Under the pieces are notes generated by a model. It was not told the origin of the DNA. It made no database searches and worked only from the letters and a program-made list of their open reading frames with translations. Positions 52,436 to 60,307 of a stretch of DNA of 64,000 bases are shown here, piece by piece. The stretch spans positions 21,425-85,424 of the forward strand of contig JACDGE010000004.1 of NCBI GenBank assembly GCA_013815465.1. The letters are read 5' to 3'. Source of the DNA: Alphaproteobacteria bacterium. GTDB lineage: Bacteria > Pseudomonadota > Alphaproteobacteria > UBA9655. The first letter of the stretch is position 1; each line of letters starts with the position of its first letter. Both the position numbers and the translations under genes were made by a program.

Positions 52436-54550
52436 CTAACCCCGTTTTAAGCGAAGAGAATTCAGCACCACGATCAGGCTACTGGCTGCCATGGAAGCGC
52501 CAGCGACTTCAGGACTGAGCTTGCCAAAGGCTGCGAGGCCAATTCCTATCCCATTGAAAAGGAAAGCCCAAAGAAGATTTTCCTGAATAATGCGGAAGGT
52601 TTTATTGGAGAGAATAAAGGTCTTGGGAATCAAATCAAGTGAAGGACGCATCAGGGTAATGGAAGCGGCATCCATGGCTACGTCTGAGCCTGATCCCATT
52701 GCAAATCCCACAGTGGCAGCAGCTAAAGCAGGGCCATCATTTACCCCATCCCCCACCATCGCTATATGGAGATGATGATGTTCTTGAGCTTTAACATAGT
52801 TAATCTTATCTTTAGGCTGAAGTTGGGCAAAGATGTCATCAATGCCCACTTTATTGCCAATGGCATAAGCAGTTTCTTTATTATCCCCCGTGAGCATTAC
52901 TGTTTTTAATCCCAGGTCTCTTAATGTGTTAAGAGCTTCAAGAGCCTTTTTACGGGGCATATCAGCGAGGCGGAAAAGAGCCAGAAGATTTCCATTTTCA
53001 GCCAAGTAAACGGTGGATTGACCTGCTTTAAAAGAAAGGGGGACTTGAATGTTTTGTTCGGTCATCAGCTTTTGCGACCCTAGATAATAAACTCTTCCTC
53101 TTATTGTACCGGTCACCCCTCTGCCGGGAAGGGACCTAAAATTTTTAACATTAAGAAATTTTTGGCCCTTGAACGCTTTTAAAAAGGCGCGTGCGAGGGG
53201 GTGTTCACTTCCCTTTTGGAGAGAAGCCGCCAGAGCCAGCAATTGTTCCTCAGGAATTTCAGCGAGAGCATCAGAAAAAATGAGGCTAAATTCTCCTCGG
53301 GTTAACGTTCCTGTTTTGTCAAAAACGACCTGATCGATTTTACGGAGCGCTTCAAGGCTTGTCAGATCTTTGATAAGGATGCCTTTTTTTGCGGCCGTTC
53401 CCATCGCTACAACAATGGCCGTCGGGGTGGCAAGTCCTAAGGCGCAAGGGCAGGCCACCACAAGGACGGAAATTGAAACGAGCATAGCCTGCTGAAAGGT
53501 GGGACCTATCACATACCACACACCAAATGTTACAAGGCTAATGATTAAAACAATGGGCACAAAAATAGCAGAGATTTGATCAACCAACTTTTGGATAGGG
53601 GAGTGGGACGCTTGCGCTTCTTCCACCAAACGTATCATGCGAAAAAGAGTCGATTCATGGTCAATCGCTGTGACGATTAAATATAGGATGCCGAAGGTAT
53701 TGGTTGTCCCGCCAATCACTTTGTCACCCAATCCTTTAAAAACCGGGACACTCTCCCCTGTAATCATGGATTCATCAACTTCACTGACGCCATCAGAAAT
53801 AATGCCATCGACAGGGATATGTTGCCAGGATTTGACCATAATATGATCACCTTTTTTTATTTCTTGGGTGGGGATTTCTTTATACTCTCCATCCCTTTCC
53901 ACGAGCGCTGTCGGCGGCGCAAGCTGCATGAGAGATCGCACAGCTGTATTGGCCGATCGGGTTGCACGATCTTCCAAAAATCTGCCCAAAAGCACGAGTG
54001 TAATCACGACAGCTCCCACTTCAAAATAAAGATCATTCTTGTGAAGGATGACAGCCGTAAGGCTGTAGAAATAGGCCGCAGATGTCCCCATGGTCACCAA
54101 AAGATCCATATCTCCGTGCAGGCGTTTAAGGGCAAACCAGGATGCTTTGTAAAAACGCCGTCCCGCCCAGAATTGAACAATAGTTGCACAGAAAAGTTGG
54201 AGAGTGGGCGAGATATGAAAACCGATCATATGAGTTACAAGCGGTAGGGTAAAGACGATCGCAATCCCTAAATTTATGGTGCTTGAGCGATAAGATGTCT
54301 GATGACTGGGCTCATAAGGTAAAAGCGTGTTTTTGAGCAGTTCTCCCTCATAGCCTTGCTCTTTAATGGCGTTAAGAATATTTTGATTCAATGCAGGGGA
54401 AGGGCTATCCGTTTCGATGATGGTTTTGTTGTTAACAAAATTTACCTGCACCTTTTGAACGCCTTTCAGGGAGGCAATGGCGGCTTCGAGATGGGTTGCA
54501 CAGCTTACACAATGCATCCCCATTATTTTAAAGTGGAGTGTTTGATTCAT
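52436..54550 (-). CDS. copA: Copper-translocating P1B-type ATPase
   Basis: The 704-residue protein has one N-terminal HMA domain (MGMHCVSCATHLEA), eight membrane helices, the metal-site motif VVACPCALGLATPTA, the phosphorylation motif FDKTGTLTRG, the SEHPLARAFL nucleotide-binding motif, and GDGVNDGPALAAATVG. The CPC motif with a GMxCxxC domain indicates Cu(I) export from the cytoplasm. An adjacent regulator or chaperone is missing. Confidence 0.94.
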   Translation of the reverse strand: MNQTLHFKIMGMHCVSCATHLEAAIASLKGVQKVQVNFVNNKTIIETDSPSPALNQNILNAIKEQGYEGELLKNTLLPYEPSHQTSYRSSTINLGIAIVFTLPLVTHMIGFHISPTLQLFCATIVQFWAGRRFYKASWFALKRLHGDMDLLVTMGTSAAYFYSLTAVILHKNDLYFEVGAVVITLVLLGRFLEDRATRSANTAVRSLMQLAPPTALVERDGEYKEIPTQEIKKGDHIMVKSWQHIPVDGIISDGVSEVDESMITGESVPVFKGLGDKVIGGTTNTFGILYLIVTAIDHESTLFRMIRLVEEAQASHSPIQKLVDQISAIFVPIVLIISLVTFGVWYVIGPTFQQAMLVSISVLVVACPCALGLATPTAIVVAMGTAAKKGILIKDLTSLEALRKIDQVVFDKTGTLTRGEFSLIFSDALAEIPEEQLLALAASLQKGSEHPLARAFLKAFKGQKFLNVKNFRSLPGRGVTGTIRGRVYYLGSQKLMTEQNIQVPLSFKAGQSTVYLAENGNLLALFRLADMPRKKALEALNTLRDLGLKTVMLTGDNKETAYAIGNKVGIDDIFAQLQPKDKINYVKAQEHHHLHIAMVGDGVNDGPALAAATVGFAMGSGSDVAMDAASITLMRPSLDLIPKTFILSNKTFRIIQENLLWAFLFNGIGIGLAAFGKLSPEVAGASMAASSLIVVLNSLRLKRG

Positions 54551-54641
54551 TGGTCTTCATTTCTCCTTACTTCAGATTAAAGCAGGAGAATAAAGAAATG
54601 GTTAACGGGGAAGCAGTGATCAGTTGTAAATGGTTTTTTGA

Positions 54642-54825
54642 CACCCCCACGGGCGTCATCCCCGCGAAGGCGGGGACCCAGGAAATTATTGACATAAAAG
54701 ATATTTTGAAAAGAGAGATAAACAACAAGCAGATAGTACAAATAGAAAAATCTATCCTTAACCTATACCAATACCTGTGCATTACCTGGGTCCCCGCCTT
54801 CGCGGGGATGACGCTCGTGGGGGTG
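54642..54825. repeat. MITE-like palindromic element with 41-bp inverted arms
   Basis: Inverted arms at 54642-54682 and 54785-54825 agree at 40 of 41 positions and enclose 102 bp of AT-rich sequence. Each arm contains the CCCCGCGAAGGCGGGG hairpin and a CGTCAT end. This is the best preserved copy of the family found in addA, addB and at 9.1 kb. High arm identity suggests recent mobility or gene conversion. Confidence 0.92.
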
Positions 54826-54866
54826 CCAGGTGGTGCAGGATGTCGAGTTATTCACGAACTCCACTC

Positions 54867-55199
54867 CTATCCCGGAAAAGGATTCATGACGTTGTCTTCA
54901 TTAATTTCTAGATCGTCTTGCTGTTCAGGCGTGAGATCTTTCTTCGCCTTTCCATCCAAGGGCTCAGGGTACATTAAAGAGGTATCTGGTTTTTCTTTTT
55001 GTTCACCTGTTAGTCCCTCACCATTCTTTTGTGCAGGAACGGAAGGGGTAACGGGAACTGTAGCTGGCGTTTGTTGTTCATTCATTTGTTCCACTTGCTC
55101 TGCTACAGAAGGCATTTTTTCTTCTTTCTTAGGGCCGCAAGAAACAAGTAAAAATGAGCACATTGTTCCGAGTAGTATTGTTTTGTATTTTGTATGCAT
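54867..55199 (-). CDS. Small lipoprotein, unknown function
   Basis: I place the start at 55199, which gives a lipoprotein signal (YKTILLGTMCSFLLVSCGP, lipobox LVSC) at the N-terminus; the frame opens 21 codons earlier. The 110-residue product is a Glu/Gln/Pro-rich, probably disordered outer-membrane or periplasmic tether (EQVEQMNEQQTPATVPVTPS) ending NVMNPFPG. No family recognised. It follows the next small gene by 16 bp, so the two form an operon. Confidence 0.65.
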   Translation of the reverse strand: MHTKYKTILLGTMCSFLLVSCGPKKEEKMPSVAEQVEQMNEQQTPATVPVTPSVPAQKNGEGLTGEQKEKPDTSLMYPEPLDGKAKKDLTPEQQDDLEINEDNVMNPFPG

Positions 55200-55215
55200 C
55201 GTTGTTTTCCTTTTA

Positions 55216-55425
55216 TTATTTGTTTTGCTCATAGGGAATGCCCCCGGTGTGGTGGTTGTCAAAGATTGTGTTATGAGGTTGAACTTCCTTTAAAAGTTTT
55301 AACTTCTCTTCGGATGACATTTCTTGCATACCCTTGTTCGTTGGAGAAAAATTTTCCTTTGCTTCAACGGCCAGTACAGCACTTGATAGGGTTAAAACCC
55401 CAAGCAATATGGTTATAAATTTCAT
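55216..55425 (-). CDS. Small exported protein, unknown function
   Basis: The product of about 69 residues has a signal peptide (KFITILLGVLTLSSAVLAVEA) and a hydrophilic mature part (SSEEKLKLLKEVQPHNTIF, then HHTGGIPYEQNK) without cysteine. The frame starts at 55428 with a preceding codon; ATG 55425 is adjacent. Upstream gene of a two-gene unit with the small lipoprotein. Confidence 0.55.
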   Translation of the reverse strand: MKFITILLGVLTLSSAVLAVEAKENFSPTNKGMQEMSSEEKLKLLKEVQPHNTIFDNHHTGGIPYEQNK

Positions 55426-55512
55426 CACTCACACTCCCACAGTTAAACTTTACCTAAATCCAGTGTAACAGTAAAAAGTTAATAAATGATTTCTAAATAC
55501 TGAAAGTTCCTC

Positions 55513-57897
55513 CTACTTGGTATCTATTCCTGACATCCGTTCATAAAAGATCATTGCTGTGGGAGCATTAAACTTAAAGATGTCATCCTCAACTTCTTTG
55601 AAGAGCTGATTGAGACGTGAACGTGCTCTTTCCGGTCGTGTATCTTCCACGCAATCTGGTTCCCCGGAAACGAGGAACGTAGTGATTTTTTGTAATTTGG
55701 GAATGTGAAACATAAAATCGAGTGGAAATTCTGTACAAACCACTCCAGCGGCTAGCATTACATTGATATAAGAGGGAAGCTCGGCACCCATGGTAAAAAT
55801 CAGGCCAATCTTTGCAAGGCAAGAAGCGGTGCTGGGTACGATTCCAAGTATATTTCCAGCTCCTCTTAGCCAGGAATAGTCGGTTGATTTTTCGAAATAG
55901 GGCCGCTTTGTGTAAAACTCTTCTAGAGCATCGCGTTCTGCTATAGGCCTTAAGAAAGTATCCAGAACGGCAGCACTCCACCCCAGCCCAAAACCGAGCC
56001 AGGAACGAAGATCTAGCAGGATGTTGAATGGATAAAGCGTCTCTTGAACTCTCCCCCACATGGCTGCGCCTTGAACCCTATGAGCCAACCACTGCCAAGA
56101 GGAAGGCTCAGGCGGGAGCTTTTCCTCATCAAAACGCCGTATATACATTCCTTCGACTTTATGTGTTTTTAAATCCTTTGTCACTTGTATGAGTTCACTT
56201 GTTTCATCTTGTTGCTTAAAGGCCACCTCCCTCGCCTTCTTAGTCAGTTCGCCCAACTGTTTATTATAATTAATAAGATTGATATATTTTGTGAACAACA
56301 AGCTAATGGCGGATTCTGACATTTCATTGTTTTTATTAAATAAATAGCCAAACTTCTTCCGTATTTTCTCTGTGGCTTCCCATAAATGATGTTCTCGTTC
56401 ATTATCATAACGTTCAAATAAAGAAGAAATTGAGTTGTTTATTTCTCTTATTAAGTTAGTAATTTCTTCTCTAAAATCATTATCTTCTTTTTCCTTTGCG
56501 AGTGTTTCATCTTCTCTTAAGTCACGGCCTGTAATGTACTTATACATTAATTTTGAAATATGCTGTTGATCATTTATAAGTATCGATGAGGTTAAATCGT
56601 TTTCAAAGATTGTATCTTTTATAATTCGCTGTATATATGAATATATTTCATGAGGGTCTTGGGTCTCTAAAAGCAAGTCAGGGATATGTTGAGAGATATG
56701 GTCTTTCATTTTTTTGATTAAATCAGTGCTTATTTTTTTTTCTTTAATTTCAAATGCAGCATATTCAAATAGAATCTCAGAAATACATTCATTATTTTTT
56801 TCATTTCTTAGAATATCATTTAATTCCAGGCATAGACTTTTCCCCCTCATTATTCTACGAAACTCCTTATCCAACATAATCGCAAGGGCATCGCTGTCCT
56901 CACCATTGACAAGAACTCTAAGTGTATTGAGTTGGTGTTTTAACAGTTTTTTTATACCCTCGATCTTAGATTCTTCGTTTTTATGTTGGATCTCATTTTT
57001 CTCTTGAGATTTCATGCTAAATTTATAAATTTTTCCTAAATACAGCGCGTAAGGTATGGTAAACCCGGCTGCCCAATACAGACCATCTTGTGAATGGTTA
57101 TGCTGAGCAACTATCCCCTCTAGATTCCAAAAAAACAACACAAGAGGTACAGCTTCTATAATAAATGTCGTGCCAGCAATCAATCTGTGGTACAAGCGCG
57201 TTTTCCAATCTATGGAGAAGATTTGAGGTTTTCGATCATCTCCTATGTTAAGTTCCAAACCCGTTGGATATGTGAATTTCTTTATGTCTTCTGCTAATTC
57301 ACACCCGTAAACGAGACCGCTAGGTATAAAAGAGGCGGCCAATGTATAACCGAAAGCCTCACCTGCGCTTGAATTTTCAGGGAGAAAGTCCAAAAAGGGC
57401 CCTGCCCCGACCATGATGGCAGGGACAGCCCCAAAACCGGCGGCGCTTGAGGGCACCGCGAAGGCTCCTTGAAGGATCTTGTGAAGCCACCATTGGGTGC
57501 GTCTCATATTTCGAGGAACATAGTTAATAAATTTCTCATCTAAATTATCAAAAAAAATAGCCTTGGAATCTGAGCTAGAGTAAGTGAAAAAAGCCGTTTC
57601 TCGTGGAGGGATATTTAAATCTGCATAGCCAAATTTTTTTGCAACATTCTCTTTATTTGATTCTAAAGTATCTTGTATTAAAGTATTTAATGGAATTTTT
57701 GTAGAAATGTTTTCATAATTAACTGTTGGTTCTTCATCTTCTTCAGTTAATGTAAGATAGAATTCGGCTCGCCTGTTAGAGCTATTTATATTTGAATCAT
57801 CATTTAAAAATAAATCCATTGAATTGCAGTCAAGACAATTAGAAATAAAAAGAATAAATAATGAAAATAGAAAGTGCGCAGATTTTTGAGACAACAC
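55513..57897 (-). CDS. Large exported multi-membrane protein, unknown function
   Basis: The 794-residue protein has an N-terminal signal-like helix (AHFLFSLFILFISNCLDC). Two hydrophobic hairpin regions follow: about 130-205 (GAFAVPSSAAGFGAVPAIMV) and 225-290 (AGTTFIIEAVPLVLFFW). A charged, helical central region of about 290-590 lacks membrane segments. A further hydrophobic region is at about 630-755 (ILGIVPSTASCLAKIGLIF). The hydrophobic modules share a pattern (a VP step, a helix, a spacer, a helix, then a basic KKF/KIYKF/KITTF end), suggesting repeated units. No enzyme motif was found. The gene is divergent from a 57-residue secreted peptide. Confidence 0.65.
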   Translation of the reverse strand: MLSQKSAHFLFSLFILFISNCLDCNSMDLFLNDDSNINSSNRRAEFYLTLTEEDEEPTVNYENISTKIPLNTLIQDTLESNKENVAKKFGYADLNIPPRETAFFTYSSSDSKAIFFDNLDEKFINYVPRNMRRTQWWLHKILQGAFAVPSSAAGFGAVPAIMVGAGPFLDFLPENSSAGEAFGYTLAASFIPSGLVYGCELAEDIKKFTYPTGLELNIGDDRKPQIFSIDWKTRLYHRLIAGTTFIIEAVPLVLFFWNLEGIVAQHNHSQDGLYWAAGFTIPYALYLGKIYKFSMKSQEKNEIQHKNEESKIEGIKKLLKHQLNTLRVLVNGEDSDALAIMLDKEFRRIMRGKSLCLELNDILRNEKNNECISEILFEYAAFEIKEKKISTDLIKKMKDHISQHIPDLLLETQDPHEIYSYIQRIIKDTIFENDLTSSILINDQQHISKLMYKYITGRDLREDETLAKEKEDNDFREEITNLIREINNSISSLFERYDNEREHHLWEATEKIRKKFGYLFNKNNEMSESAISLLFTKYINLINYNKQLGELTKKAREVAFKQQDETSELIQVTKDLKTHKVEGMYIRRFDEEKLPPEPSSWQWLAHRVQGAAMWGRVQETLYPFNILLDLRSWLGFGLGWSAAVLDTFLRPIAERDALEEFYTKRPYFEKSTDYSWLRGAGNILGIVPSTASCLAKIGLIFTMGAELPSYINVMLAAGVVCTEFPLDFMFHIPKLQKITTFLVSGEPDCVEDTRPERARSRLNQLFKEVEDDIFKFNAPTAMIFYERMSGIDTK

Positions 57898-58114
57898 GAT
57901 ACTCCCTTGAATTTTATATATTATTTACAAAAGAATAGAAAATTGCACGAAACATTGCAAGACTAAAATATATTTTTTTGGGTTTTCTCGAGGAATTAGG
58001 CCTGGAGGCGCAAAAGATATGTAATAATATTTTTTATTTATTAACTGTTTGTTTAGTATTTAGAGATATAATTTAGATATAACAAAGTAACTAAAAATTA
58101 AAAAAGGGGGAAAT

Positions 58115-58288
58115 ATGAAAATATTTAATTTTTTGCTCGTGAGCGGTCTTTTTTTTGTGGGAGCCTCGCTAGTTCCGTTTGAATATGCCCATTCAGAAAA
58201 TATTACGGCTGAAAAGCTTATTGAAAACGATACCTTAAATCATAACGAAAAATTAGCTTGTTCTTGCATCGATCCACGTTGTCGCTAA
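58115..58288 (+). CDS. 57-residue secreted cysteine-containing peptide
   Basis: The ATG at 58115 follows AAAAAGGGGGAAAT, a strong ribosome-binding site. The product has a signal peptide (KIFNFLLVSGLFFVGASL, cleavage near YAHS) and a mature part of about 32 residues ending CSCIDPRCR, with three cysteines in the last nine residues. Such a small exported peptide could be an envelope factor, toxin or host-directed signal; no family is recognised. It begins 217 bp from the divergent 794-residue gene. Confidence 0.6.
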   Translation: MKIFNFLLVSGLFFVGASLVPFEYAHSENITAEKLIENDTLNHNEKLACSCIDPRCR

Positions 58289-58360
58289 AATAAGCCATTG
58301 CAGACGCAGGAGGATGTGAGTTACAAAACCTCATAACTCATTCTGCAAGAGGCTTACCCT

Positions 58361-58594
58361 ATGCACCAAGACGATTCGCAGTCAGCTACATCTTCACCTT
58401 TCCAGGATGCTTATTCAACGGGATCAACCCATGAAGCCCATATTCATTCTGATGCTTGTGGGACACACTGCCATACCCATGAATCAGTATTGAGGAAAAA
58501 TCTTCCACGAGCTAAACAAGTCCCTAAAATTGGACGGAATGATCCTTGCCCTTGTGGGAGCCTTAAGAAATATAAGAAATGTTGCTTGAGGTAG
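58361..58594 (+). CDS. SEC-C motif protein with His/Cys-rich region
   Basis: The 77-residue protein ends with a complete SEC-C zinc-binding motif ([20 protein letters not shown]), the same module found at the SecA C-terminus. Residues about 24-40 are rich in His and Cys ([17 protein letters not shown]), another possible metal site. The role is unknown; SEC-C modules bind zinc and often contact ribosomes or SecB-like partners. It is convergent with mazF, 3 bp away. Confidence 0.8.
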   Translation: MHQDDSQSATSSPFQDAYSTGSTHEAHIHSDACGTHCHTHESVLRKNLPRAKQVPKIGRNDPCPCGSLKKYKKCCLR

Positions 58595-58597
58595 GAT

Positions 58598-58927
58598 TCA
58601 CCCGAACATTTTACCGAGGATATTGAGAACCAGGGTTGCTGTATCCCTATCTAATGTTCCAAGTTTTTTTACGATCCGGGATTTGTCTATGGTGCGAATC
58701 TGATCAAGAACAATGCTTCCCTCTTTACCATCAAACTTGACAGGAATACGGGTAGGGTATTCTTTAATCGTACTTGTCATAGGCGCTATAATGATTGTTT
58801 TGATGTGTCTATTCATTTCATTAGGCGAAACCACCAGGCAAGGTCTTGTTTTCTGGATTTGTGATTCCATGGTGGGATCGAGAGAAATAAGAAAAATGTC
58901 AAATCGAGCAGCCGTTACCATTTCCAC
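58598..58927 (-). CDS. mazF: MazF/PemK-type endoribonuclease toxin
   Basis: The 109-residue protein fits MazF: RFDIFLISLDPTMESQIQKT with the conserved loop after the first strand, RPCLVVSPNEMN, IIIAPMTSTIKEYPTRIPV, and GSIVLDQIRTIDKSRIVKKL. MazF cleaves mRNA at short sequences and is held inactive by MazE. Its start overlaps the antitoxin end by 13 bp, giving translational coupling. ATG codons at residues 1 and 3 are both possible starts. Confidence 0.92.
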   Translation of the reverse strand: MEMVTAARFDIFLISLDPTMESQIQKTRPCLVVSPNEMNRHIKTIIIAPMTSTIKEYPTRIPVKFDGKEGSIVLDQIRTIDKSRIVKKLGTLDRDTATLVLNILGKMFG

Positions 58928-59166
58928 TCTTCCTCATCCCAAGAATGACTGATGGTTTCTTCATCGAGAAGAGAACCATCCCCGTTCTTTGCCATTAATT
59001 CAAAAGCCTTCTCCCACCCTTCTCTCACTTCTTCATAGGGCTTAATCATGAGCATATGATTCTTTACTGTTAACTCTACAGTATCTTTTAAACCACATTG
59101 TTCAAGAATGGCTTTGGGAATTCTCAACCCTTTTGAATTGCCAATTTTAATGATTTCAGCGCGCAT
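58915..59166 (-). CDS. mazE: MazE/AbrB-type antitoxin
   Basis: I prefer the ATG at 59166 (AAGGAG 6 bp upstream), although the frame opens at 59241; this gives 83 residues. The SpoVT/AbrB swapped-hairpin DNA-binding domain is MRAEIIKIGNSKGLRIPKAI, then GLKDTVELTVKNHMLMI. The acidic C-terminus (DGSLLDEETISHSWDEEEW) should bind and mask MazF. Promoter and a tandem-repeat operator candidate lie just upstream. Confidence 0.9.
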   Translation of the reverse strand: MRAEIIKIGNSKGLRIPKAILEQCGLKDTVELTVKNHMLMIKPYEEVREGWEKAFELMAKNGDGSLLDEETISHSWDEEEWKW

Positions 59167-59179
59167 CATTGTCTCCTTA

Positions 59180-59201
59180 ATTGTAGTTACATTGTAGTTA
59201 C
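59180..59201. promoter_or_regulatory. Tandem 11-bp repeat, likely MazE operator
   Basis: ATTGTAGTTAC occurs twice in tandem (59180-59190 and 59191-59201). It overlaps the -10 box of the mazEF promoter and its start site, as expected for an autorepressor site. Binding is inferred from position. Confidence 0.6.
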
Positions 59202-59219
59202 ATTTGAGAAGATTGTCAA
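59191..59219 (-). promoter_or_regulatory. Sigma-70 promoter of mazEF
   Basis: On the minus strand a consensus TTGACA (59214-59219) is followed after 17 bp by TACAAT (59191-59196). This is the closest match to the sigma-70 consensus I found in the window. It would yield a very short leader before mazE. Confidence 0.8.
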
Positions 59220-59240
59220 CCGCTATTTCCTCTGTACCCA

Positions 59241-59332
59241 AAGGATTTCAAGAATTTGGGTAGGCGCCAGAGGGCGAGATCGAGGAGCGTATTCTTATAT
59301 GTGCCCGAGGACAGGCTTGAAAAGCGAAGGGT
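59241..59332. repeat. TTTCAAGAATTYGGGTAGG repeat, intergenic copy
   Basis: This copy contains TTTCAAGAATTTGGGTAGG, CGAGATCGAGGAGCGTATTC and TTATATG, ending AGGCTTGAAAAGCG. It aligns with the reverse complement of 60166-60271 inside sdhD over about 60 bp with few differences. It lies between mazEF and sdhC. Confidence 0.85.
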
Positions 59333-59345
59333 ATAATTTTTCCCT

Positions 59346-59374
59346 TTTGCATTTTCCCCCCCCTAGTCTATAAT
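59346..59374 (+). promoter_or_regulatory. Probable promoter of the sdh operon
   Basis: TATAAT (59369-59374) is preceded after 17 bp by TTTGCA (59346-59351, 4 of 6 consensus). The leader to the sdhC ATG at 59397 would be about 16 bases, enough for the AAGGA ribosome-binding site. Confidence 0.5.
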
Positions 59375-59396
59375 TCCAAAAAAATAAGGATTGGTT

Positions 59397-59804
59397 ATGA
59401 ACGACTCACTGAAGAAAAAACGACCGCTTTCTCCCCATCTCCAGGTTTATAAGATTCAAATTACCTCTCTTCTCTCGATCCTCCATCGATGTACGGGAAT
59501 GGTGCTATGCGGGGGGGCAATCCTCTGTAGCGTGTGGTTTATAACTCTTGCCCAAGGATCGCAGGCTTATGGTGTTATGCAGACGTTTTTGCTCCATCCT
59601 GTGGGGTTAATCATCCTTCTCGGGCTGTCCTTTTCCTTCTTCTACCATCTCTGTAATGGCCTCCGTCATCTTTTATGGGATGCGGGAATTGGCTACGAAA
59701 TGACGGAAGTCCGCAAGACAGGGTGGGCAGTTGTTATCTTTTCTTTTGTCTTAACAGGATGTGCTTGGATTTTGGCCATCATGTATGGGAAACTTTTGTC
59801 ATGA
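59397..59804 (+). CDS. sdhC: Succinate dehydrogenase cytochrome b556 subunit
   Basis: From ATG 59397 (AAGGA at 7 bp) the protein has 135 residues and three membrane helices. The SdhC signature is RPLSPHLQVYKIQITSLLSI with ILHRCTGM, and the heme-ligand region is FYHLCNGLRHLLWDAG. It anchors the flavoprotein and iron-sulfur subunits in the inner membrane and forms part of the quinone site. It overlaps sdhD by 4 bp. Confidence 0.94.
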   Translation: MNDSLKKKRPLSPHLQVYKIQITSLLSILHRCTGMVLCGGAILCSVWFITLAQGSQAYGVMQTFLLHPVGLIILLGLSFSFFYHLCNGLRHLLWDAGIGYEMTEVRKTGWAVVIFSFVLTGCAWILAIMYGKLLS

Positions 59805-60307
59805 GGTTTCAAACTGATCTTCACAAGGCTCGCGGCTTAGGGGCGGCCAAAAGTGGAGTCCATCACTGGATCATTCAGAGGATGACAGCAATTGCCCTTA
59901 TTCCTTTAGGGCTTTGGTTTGTCTATTCTTTTATTGTATTAGTTGCTGCACCCTATGAGAAAGCGTACGAATGGCTCTCATCTCCTTGGGCAGTAAGTGC
60001 TTCAATCTTATTTATCGTTTTCATGTTTTATCACGGATATCTAGGGATGAAGGTGATTTTGGAAGACTACGTTTCCCGCCTCTTCCTGAGATGGATCCTG
60101 ATAATATTCATAAAACTTTTTAGTATATTCATGGCTGCTTTGGCCATCGTTTCTATACTTTTCGTCTTTCAAGCTTCGGCGGCTTCGCCCGTAGGGATTC
60201 ACCCATTGTCATGTATAAGAATACACTCCTCGAGCTCACCACTCGGGCTCCTACCCGAATTCTTGAAACCCGAAGGGTCTATTTTTAGAGTAAAGGCACG
60301 ATTATGA
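59801..60307 (+). CDS. sdhD: Succinate dehydrogenase hydrophobic membrane anchor, with repeat-derived tail
   Basis: The true start is the ATG at 59801 overlapping the sdhC stop; the frame is open upstream but that part is sdhC in another frame. The SdhD core has [20 protein letters not shown] with the quinone-site Arg, then three helices with [18 protein letters not shown] carrying the heme-ligand His. The core ends at about residue 122. Residues 123-158 ([20 protein letters not shown] and onward) are encoded by an inserted repeat, making the protein 168 residues instead of about 125. It overlaps sdhA by 4 bp. Confidence 0.92.
   Translation: MRFQTDLHKARGLGAAKSGVHHWIIQRMTAIALIPLGLWFVYSFIVLVAAPYEKAYEWLSSPWAVSASILFIVFMFYHGYLGMKVILEDYVSRLFLRWILIIFIKLFSIFMAALAIVSILFVFQASAASPVGIHPLSCIRIHSSSSPLGLLPEFLKPEGSIFRVKARL
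60166..60271. repeat. TTTCAAGAATTYGGGTAGG repeat inside sdhD
   Basis: The reverse complement contains TTTCAAGAATTCGGGTAGG, GAGCTCGAGGAGTGTATTC and GAAGCTTGAAAGACG, matching 59241-59332 in opposite orientation, with an extra 30 bp in the middle. It codes for the added C-terminal part of SdhD without a stop. Confidence 0.85.

Noticed and set aside
54538-55293. 251-codon plus-strand frame over the palindromic repeat and two small genes
   Set aside because: It runs through both repeat arms and antisense to two genes with signal peptides; its text is repeat translation followed by Cys/Ser-rich shadow sequence.
55589-56059. 156-codon shifted frame inside the 794-residue gene
   Set aside because: Same strand but a different frame; contained within a longer frame with coherent membrane segments.
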